Shown piece after piece: positions 25,627 to 34,721 of a stretch of 64,000 bases of DNA. Source of the DNA: Ralstonia mannitolilytica (GTDB lineage Bacteria; Pseudomonadota; Gammaproteobacteria; Burkholderiales; Burkholderiaceae); contig NZ_CAJPVG010000001.1 in NCBI RefSeq assembly GCF_905397375.1, positions 372,001-436,000 of the forward strand, read 5' to 3'. Both the position numbers and the translations under genes were made by a program. The notes under the pieces were generated by a model that was not told the origin of the DNA, did no database searches, and saw only the letters and a program-made list of their open reading frames with translations. The first letter of the stretch is position 1; every line of letters starts with the position of its first letter.

Positions 25627-26139
25627 TCAGCGCTTGGCCTCGAGCCCAGGCGTCTGTGCGCGGGTCAGGAAGGCCTGGGTCACTTCAGGCAGATGCTGCG
25701 ACAGCCATTCGGCCATGGCGCGCTCCTGCGGCAGGATCGCGTCGCAGACGCGCACGGTCTCGGTGTCGCCGCAGTGCTGGGCCGCCGCGCGCAGCGTCGT
25801 ATACGCCGCGATCTCCATGTGTTCGAACACATAGCCTGCCATCGAACCCTTGACGACTTCGTCCGAGACGAACATGCCGCTCAGGCCCTGCCCGAATGCG
25901 GTGATGCGCGCGGCCATGTCCTTGATGGCCGACGTGCTGCCGCCGAGCCGGTCGATGCACGACTTCACCATGCGCTGCTGCTCCCGCGTCTCTTCGATGT
26001 GCTGATCGATGCGTGCCTTGAGCTGCGGGTAATGCTCGAGCCGCGACGATTGGGAGCGCAGCATGTGTTCGGCCTGTTCTTCCATGGCGTGCGCGTCGCG
26101 CAACCAGTCGAGCAGATGGTCTTTGGCGGAGGTGGTCAT
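25627..26139 (-). CDS. DUF892 (YciE/YciF-like) ferritin-like protein
   Basis: A 170-residue four-helix protein of the YciE/YciF family. Acidic/His residues spaced along the helices (HAMEEQAEHML, HIEETREQQ, HMEIAAY, ILPQERAMAEWL) fit a di-metal ferritin-like centre. AGGAG lies 6 bases before the ATG. These proteins are usually induced by osmotic or stationary-phase stress; the enzymatic role is unsettled. Placement beside Mn catalase and mntH supports a stress role. Confidence 0.83.
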   Translation of the reverse strand: MTTSAKDHLLDWLRDAHAMEEQAEHMLRSQSSRLEHYPQLKARIDQHIEETREQQRMVKSCIDRLGGSTSAIKDMAARITAFGQGLSGMFVSDEVVKGSMAGYVFEHMEIAAYTTLRAAAQHCGDTETVRVCDAILPQERAMAEWLSQHLPEVTQAFLTRAQTPGLEAKR

Positions 26140-26288
26140 AGGAACTCCTGTGTCGAGTGGAGCCAACGACAACGCAATGCACGGGCCTGGCCGCTCTGGC
26201 AAGAGGCGGCGTGCGTCCGGCGAGCGGCACACGCATTGCTGCATCGTGCATGCAGGACTTGTTGCCTGCACCAACGACGGAGCAAATG

Positions 26289-26477
26289 ATGTCCAACCAG
26301 AAGCGTAGCGAAGACAAGAGCAGTCAGACGTCCCGAAACGAAAACCGCCGCGACGAGGAACGCCGCGAGGGCGGCTCGGCGGAAAACCGGCGCGAGGAAG
26401 ACCGCGAGCGCGAAAGCCGGCGCGATGAAGAACAGCGCCGCGAGCGCCGCGACGAAGAGCAGCGTCGCCAGGAGTAA
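26289..26477 (+). CDS. 62-residue Arg/Glu-rich charged protein
   Basis: Almost entirely Arg, Glu, Asp, Gln, Ser and Asn, with recurring RRDEE and EERRE units. It is predicted to be disordered or a single charged helix. Tandem ATGs at 26286 and 26289 follow GGAG; the second has the better spacing (6 bases). It is divergent from the DUF892 gene and followed by a very strong terminator, so it appears to be a single-gene, well-expressed transcript. No family is recognised. Confidence 0.65.
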   Translation: MSNQKRSEDKSSQTSRNENRRDEERREGGSAENRREEDRERESRRDEEQRRERRDEEQRRQE

Positions 26478-26498
26478 GCCCGCAACATCGTCCGGCCC

Positions 26499-26533
26499 GG
26501 GCCTCGCCGATGCGTTGCGGGGCCCTTTTTTTT
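26499..26533 (+). terminator. strong rho-independent terminator
   Basis: Nine-base stem GGGCCTCGC/GCGGGGCCC with one T-G pair and a nine-base loop, followed by eight T residues. It closes the charged-protein gene and lies 22 bases before the S9 peptidase start. Confidence 0.92.
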
Positions 26534-26555
26534 GCCCCGCCCAGTGAGACCTGCC

Positions 26556-28499
26556 ATGACGCGCCCCTTCTCCGTTGACGACATCCTCCACCATGAGCGC
26601 ATCACCGGCCTGGCTGCGTGCCCGGCACAGCGCGCGGTCTATTGCGTGGAATCGATCGACGCCCATGCCGACGCATACCGATCGTCTCTCTGGATCGCCG
26701 GCAACGAAGACGAACCGCCGTGGCAGCTCACCAGCGGCACCGCGCTCGACAGCGCCCCGCAATGGGCGCCCGATGCGCGCACCATCGCCTTTCTTTCCGA
26801 CCGCGACGGCGGACCGCCGCAGATTTACACGATCCGCCCGCACGGCGGCGAGGCGCGCCGGCTCACGAACCTGCCCAATGGCGTGCAGACCTTCGCCTGG
26901 GCGCCCGATGGAAGGTCGCTGCTGGCCATCGCGCTCGCGCACGTCGACCCGCCGGACACGACGCACGGCAAGCGTTGTGCAGAAGGTGTGCAGGTCATCA
27001 CGGAAGTGCCGTACAAGCTGGACGGTGTCGGCTTCACGCTCGATGAACGTACGCACCTGTTTACCGTCGATGCCGGCAGCGGCGCGCACCGGCAGCTCAC
27101 ACAGGGGCGCTACGAAGTCCGGCACGCAACGTGGAGTGCCGATGGCGAATCGCTGTACTACACACGCACGCGCGAAGGCAGGATGGCGCACCGCACCGAC
27201 ATCTGGACCCTGCGCCGCGACGGCACGGATGCGCGCCAGCTCACGCACGAAGTGGCCATCGTGCAAGACCCGGTGCCCTCGCCGGATGGCAAGCGCATCG
27301 CCTTTGCGGGCAGCGAGTGCGGCGGAGATTCCCAGACGCGGCTGTGGTGCCTCGACCTCGGCACGGGCAGCGTCAGCGGGCTCGGCAGCGCGGACATCGA
27401 AGTGGTTTCCGGCAAATCGCTGCACTGGTCTGCCGCGTCCGATGCCGTGGAGACCATCGCCGCCCGCAACGGCCTGCAGGAGGTGGCGCGCATCGACGCG
27501 GCGTCCGGACGCACCGAGACGGTGTTGTCCGGCCTCAGGCACATCTCGGCCATGAGTCGCGCGGGCGACACGCTGTACTTCGTGGCCGAGTCGATCGGCG
27601 AGCCCGGGCAGCTGCACGTCTGGGACGCCGGCAGCGGTGAAGAGCGCCAACTCACGGCACTCAACGCATGGTGGTACGAGCGCTGCCTGCCCGAGGTGCG
27701 CTACGAACCCTTTGTGGTGAAGAGCGATGCGGGCGGTGAGGAGACGGTCTGGGCCTGGGTCATCCGCAGTGCGCAGCCGCACACACCGGGGCCGTTGCTG
27801 ATCGACTTTCATGGCGGGCCGGCGAGCTACGTGCTGCTGTCGTTCGCATCACACCCGTACTGGAACATCCTGTGGTCGCACGGGTGGACGATCGTGGCCG
27901 TCAACGCCGTGGGTTCGAGCAGCTTCGGCCGCGCATTCAGCGACAGGCTGCGCGGCCGGTGGGGTGAGCTGGACCTGCCGCAGCACCTCGCGGTGGCCGA
28001 TACGCTGCACGCGAGTGGCGTGCACAACGGCATGCTCGCGGCTGCCGGCAAATCGTATGGCGGCTATCTCGCCGCATGGGCGGCGTGCACGACGGACCGG
28101 TTCCGCGCTGCGATCGTCTCCGCGCCGGTGGCCGACCTGCGCAGCCATTTCGGCACATCCGATTCGGGCCCGTATGCCGACCCCTACGCGCTGGACGGCA
28201 GCCCGTGGGACGCGCCGCAGACGTACAACCGCCTGTCGCCGGTTGCGTGTGCAGCGAATACCGTGACGCCGATGCTGCTTCTGCAAGGCATGGACGACGA
28301 GCGCTGCCCGCGCGGGCAAGCCGAGCAGCTCTTCACCGCGCTCGCCGCCACCGACGCAGCCCCGGCGGAACTGGTGCTCTACCCTGGCGGCGGGCACCAC
28401 TTCTTCGAGGACGGCCGCCCGTCGTACCGCATCGACGCGGCAGCACGCACGGTGGACTGGCTCACCCAGTGGCTCGCGCTGGAGCCGCCCCACCGCTGA
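26556..28499 (+). CDS. S9 family prolyl oligopeptidase-type peptidase
   Basis: A 647-residue cytoplasmic serine peptidase. The N-terminal 400 residues form a PD40-type beta-propeller (repeated WAPDART, WAPDGRS, WSADGES and PSPDGKR blades). The C-terminal alpha/beta-hydrolase domain has Ser500 in GKSYGGY, Asp580/581 in GMDDERCP and His614/615 in GGGHHFFE. It probably acts as an acylaminoacyl- or dipeptidyl-type peptidase on short peptides. There is no signal peptide. The ATG at 26556 gives a normal N-terminus. Confidence 0.88.
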   Translation: MTRPFSVDDILHHERITGLAACPAQRAVYCVESIDAHADAYRSSLWIAGNEDEPPWQLTSGTALDSAPQWAPDARTIAFLSDRDGGPPQIYTIRPHGGEARRLTNLPNGVQTFAWAPDGRSLLAIALAHVDPPDTTHGKRCAEGVQVITEVPYKLDGVGFTLDERTHLFTVDAGSGAHRQLTQGRYEVRHATWSADGESLYYTRTREGRMAHRTDIWTLRRDGTDARQLTHEVAIVQDPVPSPDGKRIAFAGSECGGDSQTRLWCLDLGTGSVSGLGSADIEVVSGKSLHWSAASDAVETIAARNGLQEVARIDAASGRTETVLSGLRHISAMSRAGDTLYFVAESIGEPGQLHVWDAGSGEERQLTALNAWWYERCLPEVRYEPFVVKSDAGGEETVWAWVIRSAQPHTPGPLLIDFHGGPASYVLLSFASHPYWNILWSHGWTIVAVNAVGSSSFGRAFSDRLRGRWGELDLPQHLAVADTLHASGVHNGMLAAAGKSYGGYLAAWAACTTDRFRAAIVSAPVADLRSHFGTSDSGPYADPYALDGSPWDAPQTYNRLSPVACAANTVTPMLLLQGMDDERCPRGQAEQLFTALAATDAAPAELVLYPGGGHHFFEDGRPSYRIDAAARTVDWLTQWLALEPPHR

Positions 28500-28517
28500 T
28501 GCGCGGCCGGATGCGTG

Positions 28518-28754
28518 CTATGTCTTCCACCCTTCGGCCGACATCCGTCCGAGGAGGATGCCGGCGCTCAACGCCATCCCAAGCGATATGAAACCCTCCG
28601 GCAGCCCAGAGGCGGTCCATCCCGTCGGTGCGCCGTCTGTGGGAATGAACCGGAATTCGCTGTGCCATCTGCCGTCTTCGCCCCGATCTGCGCGCACTTC
28701 CACGCGCCCCTTGTTCGCGCTCACTGTGGTCTGCATGCTCTTCTCCGTTGCCAT
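28518..28754 (-). CDS. conserved small hypothetical protein, 78 residues
   Basis: Start MATEKSMQTTVSANKGRVEV at 28754 with GGAG 7 bases upstream. The first 50 residues look like a beta-rich module (GRVEVRADRGEDGRWHSEFRFIP) and the remainder is helical with GMALSAGILLGRM. There is no signal peptide. It is convergent with the S9 peptidase and has no clear partner. I recognise it only as a type of small protein recurring in Ralstonia and Burkholderia. Confidence 0.6.
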   Translation of the reverse strand: MATEKSMQTTVSANKGRVEVRADRGEDGRWHSEFRFIPTDGAPTGWTASGLPEGFISLGMALSAGILLGRMSAEGWKT

Positions 28755-28907
28755 CGCCGGTCTCCGCCTCGCATTCGGATGGCCCTTCCGTGAATGACCA
28801 TACGAACGGCCGAAACGGGTGTCCAGCGTCTTATGCGCGACTCTGCGCAATAGTGATACGGGCGTTGGCTCTTACCGATGTGACGCCGGACGCAGGAGAG
28901 GAATTTG

Positions 28908-29123
28908 CTACGTGCGGCGTCCGTGCTCAAAGAGCGGCTCGCCGGCCTGCGTGAGCTCCAGGCCGCGCGTGCAGCGGCGCTGCCACTGCGCGCCGGTTTC
29001 GCGCGCCAATGCCTTCAGACGGCTGCTCAGGTTCGAGCGTGTCATGGCGGGCTTTTGCGCGGCGGAGGTAAAACTGCGCGCCTCCACGATCTCGACCAAC
29101 AGGTGGATGAGCTTGAGCTCCAT
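28908..29123 (-). pseudogene. truncated LysR regulator, HTH domain only
   Basis: 71 residues matching the N-terminal winged HTH of LysR proteins (LLVEIVEARSFTSAAQKPAMTRSNLSSRLKAL, then RGLELTQAGEPLFEHG). The effector domain of about 220 residues is missing: a stop follows the HTH and no LysR-like sequence is seen beyond it. The residues at usually conserved positions (KPAM, ARET) also look eroded. It is divergent from the acyl-CoA synthetase, the place expected for that gene's regulator. Confidence 0.7.
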
Positions 29124-29285
29124 GGCGGGGCAGGAACAGCAGCTCGGCGTTGTTCAATGGCATTCACCAGTGTGCGCAATCCCAAGCAGATTGTTCAGCG
29201 CCGTCCAATCCGGCATGCTGCGTAGATTCGAACCACAGCCAGACCGAGGCACCGAGACCTCGCGCCCGTCACCACGGAGACACGC

Positions 29286-30779
29286 ATGACCGCCCACCTG
29301 ATCTTCGACGATCGCCCCACCGACGCCGATACGCTGCTCGCGCGCGGCGCCGCCCTTGCCGGCGGTCTGCGCCGCATGGGCGTGCAGGAGGGCGACGTGA
29401 TCGGCGTGCAGCTGCGCAATGCACCGGCCTACATCGACGTGATGCACGCCTGCCGCATCGCGGGATGCTACTTCTGCCCGATCAACTGGCACTTCACGCC
29501 GGCCGAGGTGGAATTCCTCGTGCGCGATTCGGGCGCCAAGGTATTGATCGGCCATCGCGATCTCGTCGACGCGGCGGAACCGCTGCTGCCGGCCCATGTG
29601 CAGCTGCTGCGCGTGGACGCCGAAGGCACCGACCGTGCCGACGGCTATGCCAACTGGCTTGCGCTGCAGACGCCGTACGACGGGCCGCTGGTATCGCCGC
29701 GCGGGCACATGGCCTATACCTCGGGCACTACCGGGCGGCCCAAGGGCGTGGTGCGTCAGGCCGTGCCGCTCGACCAGCTCGACGCGCATCTGCAGAAGGC
29801 CCGTGCCGTGGTGGCGGCCACGTTCGGTATCGTGCCGGGCTGCCGTGCGCTGGTGCCGGCGCCGCTCTATCACAGCGCACCCAGCCTCTTCGCTCAGCAA
29901 GCCGCGCAGATGGCGGAGCTGCTGGTGGTGAACGCGCGTTTCGATGCGCTGCGCGTGCTCGAGCAGATCGAGCGCTACCGCATCGACACCGTCTACCTCG
30001 TGCCGATCATGTATGTGCGCCTGCTCAAGTTGACGGAGGAAGAACGCAGCCGCTACGACCTGTCTTCGCTGCGCTTCGTGGCGTCCACCGGTGCACCGTG
30101 CGCGCCGGAGATCAAACGCAAGATGATCGACTGGCTCGGCCCCGTCATCTATGAAACCTATGCGTCGAGTGAAACCGGCATGATCACGGTGATGGACCCG
30201 CGCGACGCAGCCGCCCGCCCCGGCAGCGCGGGCCGCCCGGTGTGCGACGCCGAGGTGCGCATCCTGCGCGAAGACGGCACGCCATGCGCGACGGGCGAGA
30301 TCGGCCTGATCTACAGCCGCCAGCCCGCCTACCCCGATTTCACCTACCGCGGCAACGACGAGGCGCGCCGCAAGATCGAGCGCGACGGCCTCGTCACGCT
30401 CGGCGACATGGGCTATCTCGATGCCGACGGCTACCTGTATGTGTGCGACCGCGCATCGGACATGGTCATCTCGGGCGGCGTGAACATCTACCCGGCCGAG
30501 ATCGAACATGCGCTGCTGCGCCACCCCGATGTGGTCGACTGCGCCGTCTTTGGCGTGCCGTGCGATGAATACGGCGAGCGCCTCGTCGCGGTGGTGCAGA
30601 CCGAACGCAAAGACCCGCAGGCCGAACCCGTGATCGAATGGCTGCGCGGGCAGATTGCAGGCTTCAAGATCCCGCGCCAGATTGAATTCACCACAGCACT
30701 GCCGCGCGACGACAACGGCAAGATCGCCAAGCGCCGGCTGCGCGATGCGTGGTGGGGCGACCGGCAGCGACGCGTATAA
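29286..30779 (+). CDS. AMP-dependent acyl-CoA synthetase
   Basis: A 497-residue ANL-superfamily ligase that activates a carboxylate to its acyl-CoA through an acyl-AMP. The P-loop YTSGTTGRPKG lies near residues 145-154, ETYASSETG is the second motif, and the C-terminal hinge and lysine segment DNGKIAKRRL is present. GGAG precedes the ATG by about 6 bases. Substrate specificity cannot be read; the sequence type is close to medium-chain or crotonobetaine-like ligases. It stands alone beside a decayed LysR gene. Confidence 0.86.
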   Translation: MTAHLIFDDRPTDADTLLARGAALAGGLRRMGVQEGDVIGVQLRNAPAYIDVMHACRIAGCYFCPINWHFTPAEVEFLVRDSGAKVLIGHRDLVDAAEPLLPAHVQLLRVDAEGTDRADGYANWLALQTPYDGPLVSPRGHMAYTSGTTGRPKGVVRQAVPLDQLDAHLQKARAVVAATFGIVPGCRALVPAPLYHSAPSLFAQQAAQMAELLVVNARFDALRVLEQIERYRIDTVYLVPIMYVRLLKLTEEERSRYDLSSLRFVASTGAPCAPEIKRKMIDWLGPVIYETYASSETGMITVMDPRDAAARPGSAGRPVCDAEVRILREDGTPCATGEIGLIYSRQPAYPDFTYRGNDEARRKIERDGLVTLGDMGYLDADGYLYVCDRASDMVISGGVNIYPAEIEHALLRHPDVVDCAVFGVPCDEYGERLVAVVQTERKDPQAEPVIEWLRGQIAGFKIPRQIEFTTALPRDDNGKIAKRRLRDAWWGDRQRRV

Positions 30780-30806
30780 GGCTGCACGCACCGCCGCCGG
30801 CATCGG

Positions 30807-32576
30807 TCACGCAACTACCGCCTCCTGCGCTGTGCCCGACTTGGCGAACAGCGTGCGCTCCGTGAACTTGATGTTCTGCGGATCGTAGTACGGGTCGGCC
30901 CATGCGCCGGTCGGCTTCAACACCAGCGGCTTGTCGGCCGTGGCCTTCGATTCCCCCGCGCGAAAGCGGTAGTGGTCGAACAGGCGGATGGCCTCGATCG
31001 CATAGGCCGTGACGATGGCCGGGTCGTAGATGGCGATCAGGCTGTCGCCGTTCTGCTCTTCGCCGCCCTTTGACAGGTTGGACGAGCCGCAGAACACGAC
31101 CGGCTCATCGCCATTGAAATCGCACACGACAAACTTGTGGTGGATGTGCTGGCCGGTGCCGGCATCCACTTCCTGCTTGAACGGCGCAGGCGCTTCGTCC
31201 TTCAAATACGCGAACGACACGGTTTGCGACGGCACATCGCGGCCGGGCGCAAAGGCATCGACACCACCCTGCTTGTCGATCACGCCCAGCGAGAGCAGCC
31301 CAGCCTTGTGCGGCACCACCTGTTCGAGCGTGGTCAGCATCTCGCCGCCGCCATCGGTGGCCATCACCGCAAACAGCACGGACGACAGCGCGCCCTTCAC
31401 GCGGTCGGCCGCTTCCGTCAGCAACGCATCGGTCTGATGCGGCGAGAAGCCGAAGCGCGCACGCGGCGTGCTGCCTTGCGGCACCGCCTGCCAGCTGGCG
31501 GCCAGCGCGTCGGCGCGGAAGGCTGCGGCCACCTTGCGGCTGCCGGCGGCGTCTTCACCGTATTGACCGATCCATCCCCACAGACGCTCGAACACCTGCG
31601 CATATAGCTGCGCGGCGTCTTGCTCGAACACGAGCACGCTGTTGGCCTGCACATACAACCCGCGCAGCGAGAAGTTGGCAGAACCGGCCAGCACGCGCAC
31701 CGGCTTGCCGGCCGCATCACGCAGCAAGATGGCCTTGTGGTGCTGGAACCGCGCCAGGTGCGTGCGGCGGACATCGGCGCCGGCCTGCCGGAAGTAGTCA
31801 GTCGCTTGCGTCTCAAACGCGTTGGCGGTGCCATGGCCCGTCGGGCTGGCGCCAGTGCCGACGTAGTTGTCCTGAATCACGCGGACCTTGCGGCCGTTCT
31901 GCGCAAGCCACGCAATCGCACGGATGATGTCGGGCTCGTCCAGATCATAGGCCAGCACGTCGATGCCGTAGCCCTCGGACGCATGGCACTGGTTCAGCAG
32001 ATCGATGATGAGACGGCGGCCGGTGGCGCCCAGGTAGGCGTACTTGTTCTGATACGGCTGCGTGTCGTACAGCAGCGGCGATTTTGTCTGCGCGCGCTTG
32101 TCCGGCGCCAGCGCGGTGTTGCCGCCGTAGTGATCGATGAACGCCTGCGACGACACATACCCACGCACCATGCCCACGGTGGCCCAATCGCTCATCGGCT
32201 GCTGCAGCGTGACAGTGGCGGTGCGCGTGGCGCGCGTCTCCAATTGCACAGGGTTCGTCGACGCGAAGTAGCGCGCGTGCACGGTGTAAGTCAGCTGCGC
32301 AGCGGCATGCGGCGGAAAGTGGACCCAGTGGAACGACTGAAACGGCGCGTCGATGGAATCGGCATAGTGGCCGGCCTTCAGCGGCGCATCTGCATGGATG
32401 GGCGTGTCGAAGGTGAGCCGGTTGGGCACCCAGTAAGGTGCCCCGCCCTGCGGCGTGCACTGGATGGCAAAACCGGCCAGATCGGCGCGATCGGCATCGG
32501 CCACATCAAAGGCGAACAGCACGGCGCTGTCGCCCTGATACACCTTCACCTGAAATGAATCGACGGATGTCGCCAT
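30807..32576 (-). CDS. phospholipase D-like (HKD) protein
   Basis: A 589-residue protein with two HKD catalytic motifs. The first is HHKAILLRD (His/Lys 279-281) with GSANFS downstream; the second is HHKFVVCD with GSSNLS. The second has standard HxKx4D spacing while the first has one extra residue before Asp. About 190 residues at the N-terminus have no recognised domain and look beta-rich. There is no signal peptide. AGGAGG lies 6 bases before the ATG. It could act on phospholipids or nucleic acids; no immunity or secretion genes adjoin it. Confidence 0.78.
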   Translation of the reverse strand: MATSVDSFQVKVYQGDSAVLFAFDVADADRADLAGFAIQCTPQGGAPYWVPNRLTFDTPIHADAPLKAGHYADSIDAPFQSFHWVHFPPHAAAQLTYTVHARYFASTNPVQLETRATRTATVTLQQPMSDWATVGMVRGYVSSQAFIDHYGGNTALAPDKRAQTKSPLLYDTQPYQNKYAYLGATGRRLIIDLLNQCHASEGYGIDVLAYDLDEPDIIRAIAWLAQNGRKVRVIQDNYVGTGASPTGHGTANAFETQATDYFRQAGADVRRTHLARFQHHKAILLRDAAGKPVRVLAGSANFSLRGLYVQANSVLVFEQDAAQLYAQVFERLWGWIGQYGEDAAGSRKVAAAFRADALAASWQAVPQGSTPRARFGFSPHQTDALLTEAADRVKGALSSVLFAVMATDGGGEMLTTLEQVVPHKAGLLSLGVIDKQGGVDAFAPGRDVPSQTVSFAYLKDEAPAPFKQEVDAGTGQHIHHKFVVCDFNGDEPVVFCGSSNLSKGGEEQNGDSLIAIYDPAIVTAYAIEAIRLFDHYRFRAGESKATADKPLVLKPTGAWADPYYDPQNIKFTERTLFAKSGTAQEAVVA

Positions 32577-32772
32577 GGGAGCCTCCTGGGGTGGCAGAGC
32601 ATCCGTCCAGTTAGCACCGCGATTGTGACAACCATCTGACGCCGGGCACCGAAACCTGGCCGCCATGCAGGTTGGCAGGCGGCAACGTCAAGGTGGCTTC
32701 GCTCTGGCCTGCGGATCGACCAGCATGGAGGTGGACGACCCGCCATTTTCGGGCATACCGACCCCCGGCGAT

Positions 32773-33924
32773 TCAACCAAGCCCCGCCAGCGGATGTACC
32801 TCCGCCCGCCAGGGCGACGTCAGAAAATGCCGCACCCGCTCGGGCCGCACCTGCGGCAGCGTGGCCGGCGCCCAGCCGGGCCGGTGATCCTTATCCACCA
32901 GATGCGCGCGCACGCCTTCGCAGAAATCGCCTTCCTGGATTCCGCGCGCAACGATGCCCAGCTCCATTTGGAAGCATTCCGCCAGTGACAACTGCCGGCC
33001 CCGCAGCAACGCTTCGCGCGTGACATGCAGCATCGTCGGCGAATGCGTGGTCATGGCGTCAAGCGTCGCCTGCAGCCACTGGCGCGGCTCGCGTGCCGGT
33101 TCGCGTTCGAGGCTCTCTCGCAGCGTGGCCACAATGCGATCGACCGAAGACCGCCGGTCGAAATAGCGCAACACCCACGGCATCGCCTGTGCAAGCGGCG
33201 CGTGCGGAACGATGTTGCACGGCGGCTCGAATACGCGGCGCAACGCCTGCATGAGGTCGCCATCGTGCGGCATGCGCTGCAGGCGGTCTTCGAACGAGGC
33301 GAGCCATTCGGCAGGCACGCACATATCGGCCAGGTGGCAATGCAGCGCATCGGCGCCGGTGAGCGTCACGCCCGTCAGGCCGACATACAGCTCAAGCTCG
33401 GGCGCCATCACGCTCAGAAAGCGCGTGGCGCCCACGTCGGGCAGAAAACCGATCCGCGTTTCCGGCATCGCCATCTTCGTGCGCTCGGTCACGACGCGCA
33501 GCCGTGCGGCCTGCCCGAGGCCCATGCCGCCGCCCATGGTGATGCCATCCATCAGCGCAACGATGGGCTTCGGGAACTGGTGCAGCGCGTAGTCGAGCCG
33601 GTATTCGTCGACGAAGAATTGCAGCCAGCCGTCGTCGCCGTCCATGCGGCCCTGTTGCGCCAGCTGATAGAGCGCCCGCACATCGCCGCCGGCACAGAAG
33701 CCTTTCTGGCCCGCGCCGCGCAGCACCAGCGCGGCGATGCCGTCGTCATGGCGGCATTGCTCCAGTAGCGTGGCCAACTGGCGCACCATGCCGTGCGACA
33801 GCGCATTCAGCGCAGACGGCCGGTTCAAGGTGATGACGGCCACGCGGTTCACCACGCGCATCAACACCTCGGGCTCGGCAGCGGCGGCCTGGGGCGTCGC
33901 CGCCTGCAGTTGGACGGCACTCAT
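32773..33924 (-). CDS. 3-hydroxyisobutyryl-CoA hydrolase (enoyl-CoA hydratase family)
   Basis: A 383-residue crotonase-fold protein, longer than a plain hydratase and matching HIBYL-CoA hydrolases. It should cleave 3-hydroxyisobutyryl-CoA to the free acid in valine degradation. The oxyanion-hole segments GFCAGGDVRALY and DGITMGGGMGL and the catalytic-region PETRIGFLPDVG are present. It is the last gene of the valine operon; its ATG overlaps the enoyl-CoA hydratase stop by four bases. The last 40 residues form a typical hydrolase tail. Confidence 0.87.
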   Translation of the reverse strand: MSAVQLQAATPQAAAAEPEVLMRVVNRVAVITLNRPSALNALSHGMVRQLATLLEQCRHDDGIAALVLRGAGQKGFCAGGDVRALYQLAQQGRMDGDDGWLQFFVDEYRLDYALHQFPKPIVALMDGITMGGGMGLGQAARLRVVTERTKMAMPETRIGFLPDVGATRFLSVMAPELELYVGLTGVTLTGADALHCHLADMCVPAEWLASFEDRLQRMPHDGDLMQALRRVFEPPCNIVPHAPLAQAMPWVLRYFDRRSSVDRIVATLRESLEREPAREPRQWLQATLDAMTTHSPTMLHVTREALLRGRQLSLAECFQMELGIVARGIQEGDFCEGVRAHLVDKDHRPGWAPATLPQVRPERVRHFLTSPWRAEVHPLAGLG

Positions 33925-34721
33925 TGCAGCGTCTCCGATTCGTGTGAGGAATGCCAGCGCGGCGCGCGCTTCTCCAGAAAGGCATTCACGCCCTCGCGCT
34001 GGTCCGGGTGGTCGAACAGATCGACAAAGCGCTCGCGCTCCACGGCCAGCGCCGCGCTGCGCGGCACGCCATTGCGCGCCTGATGGATGAGCTGCTTGCT
34101 GAAGGTGACGGCCTGCGGGCTCAACGTCGTCACCCGCAGCGCCATGGCGATGGCGGTTTCGCGAGCAGCGCCCGTTTCCACCACCTCTTCCACCAGGCCG
34201 ATGCGCAGGGCGGTCTGCGCATCGACGCGTTCGCCGGTCAGGATCATGCGCTTGGCCCAGCCCTCACCCACGAGCCAGGGCAGCGTCTGCGTGCCGCAAC
34301 CGCAGCACAGCAGGCCGACGGCCGTCTCCGGCACGGCCAGCTTGGCATGGGCCTCGGCGATGCGGATGTCGCATGCCAGCGCGCACTCCAGGCCACCGCC
34401 CATCGCAAAGCCGTTGATGGCGGCGATCACCACCGGGCGCGCATTCTGCAGCGCCTCGAACGCGGCACCGAAACGTGCAGCGGCCTCGCGCGCGACATCG
34501 CGATCGCCATCGGCAAAGGTGTTGAGGTCGGCGCCCGCGCTGAAGAACTTCGGCCCATCGCCGGTGACGACGATGGCGCGCACGCGTGCATCGGCGTTCA
34601 ATCGCTCGACGGTGCCTTGCAGCTGCAGCAGACCTTCCGGGGTGAACGCGTTGGCCGGCGGACGCTTGAGCGTCAGCACTGCGACGGTGCCCTCATGCAG
34701 CGTTTCCAGTTCGATCATCAC
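33921..34721 (-). CDS. enoyl-CoA hydratase
   Basis: A 266-residue crotonase that should hydrate methacrylyl-CoA to 3-hydroxyisobutyryl-CoA. It has the two oxyanion-hole loops, FFSAGADLNTF and NGFAMGGGLECALACD. The ATG at 34721 overlaps the mmsB stop by four bases; a second ATG directly after it is an alternative start. It sits between mmsB and the hydrolase in the valine-degradation order. Confidence 0.88.
   Translation of the reverse strand: MMIELETLHEGTVAVLTLKRPPANAFTPEGLLQLQGTVERLNADARVRAIVVTGDGPKFFSAGADLNTFADGDRDVAREAAARFGAAFEALQNARPVVIAAINGFAMGGGLECALACDIRIAEAHAKLAVPETAVGLLCCGCGTQTLPWLVGEGWAKRMILTGERVDAQTALRIGLVEEVVETGAARETAIAMALRVTTLSPQAVTFSKQLIHQARNGVPRSAALAVERERFVDLFDHPDQREGVNAFLEKRAPRWHSSHESETLQ

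Noticed and set aside
26136..27812. 558-residue minus-strand frame opposite the S9 peptidase
   Set aside because: The S9 protein has a full catalytic triad in the other strand; the antisense frame has no recognisable domain.
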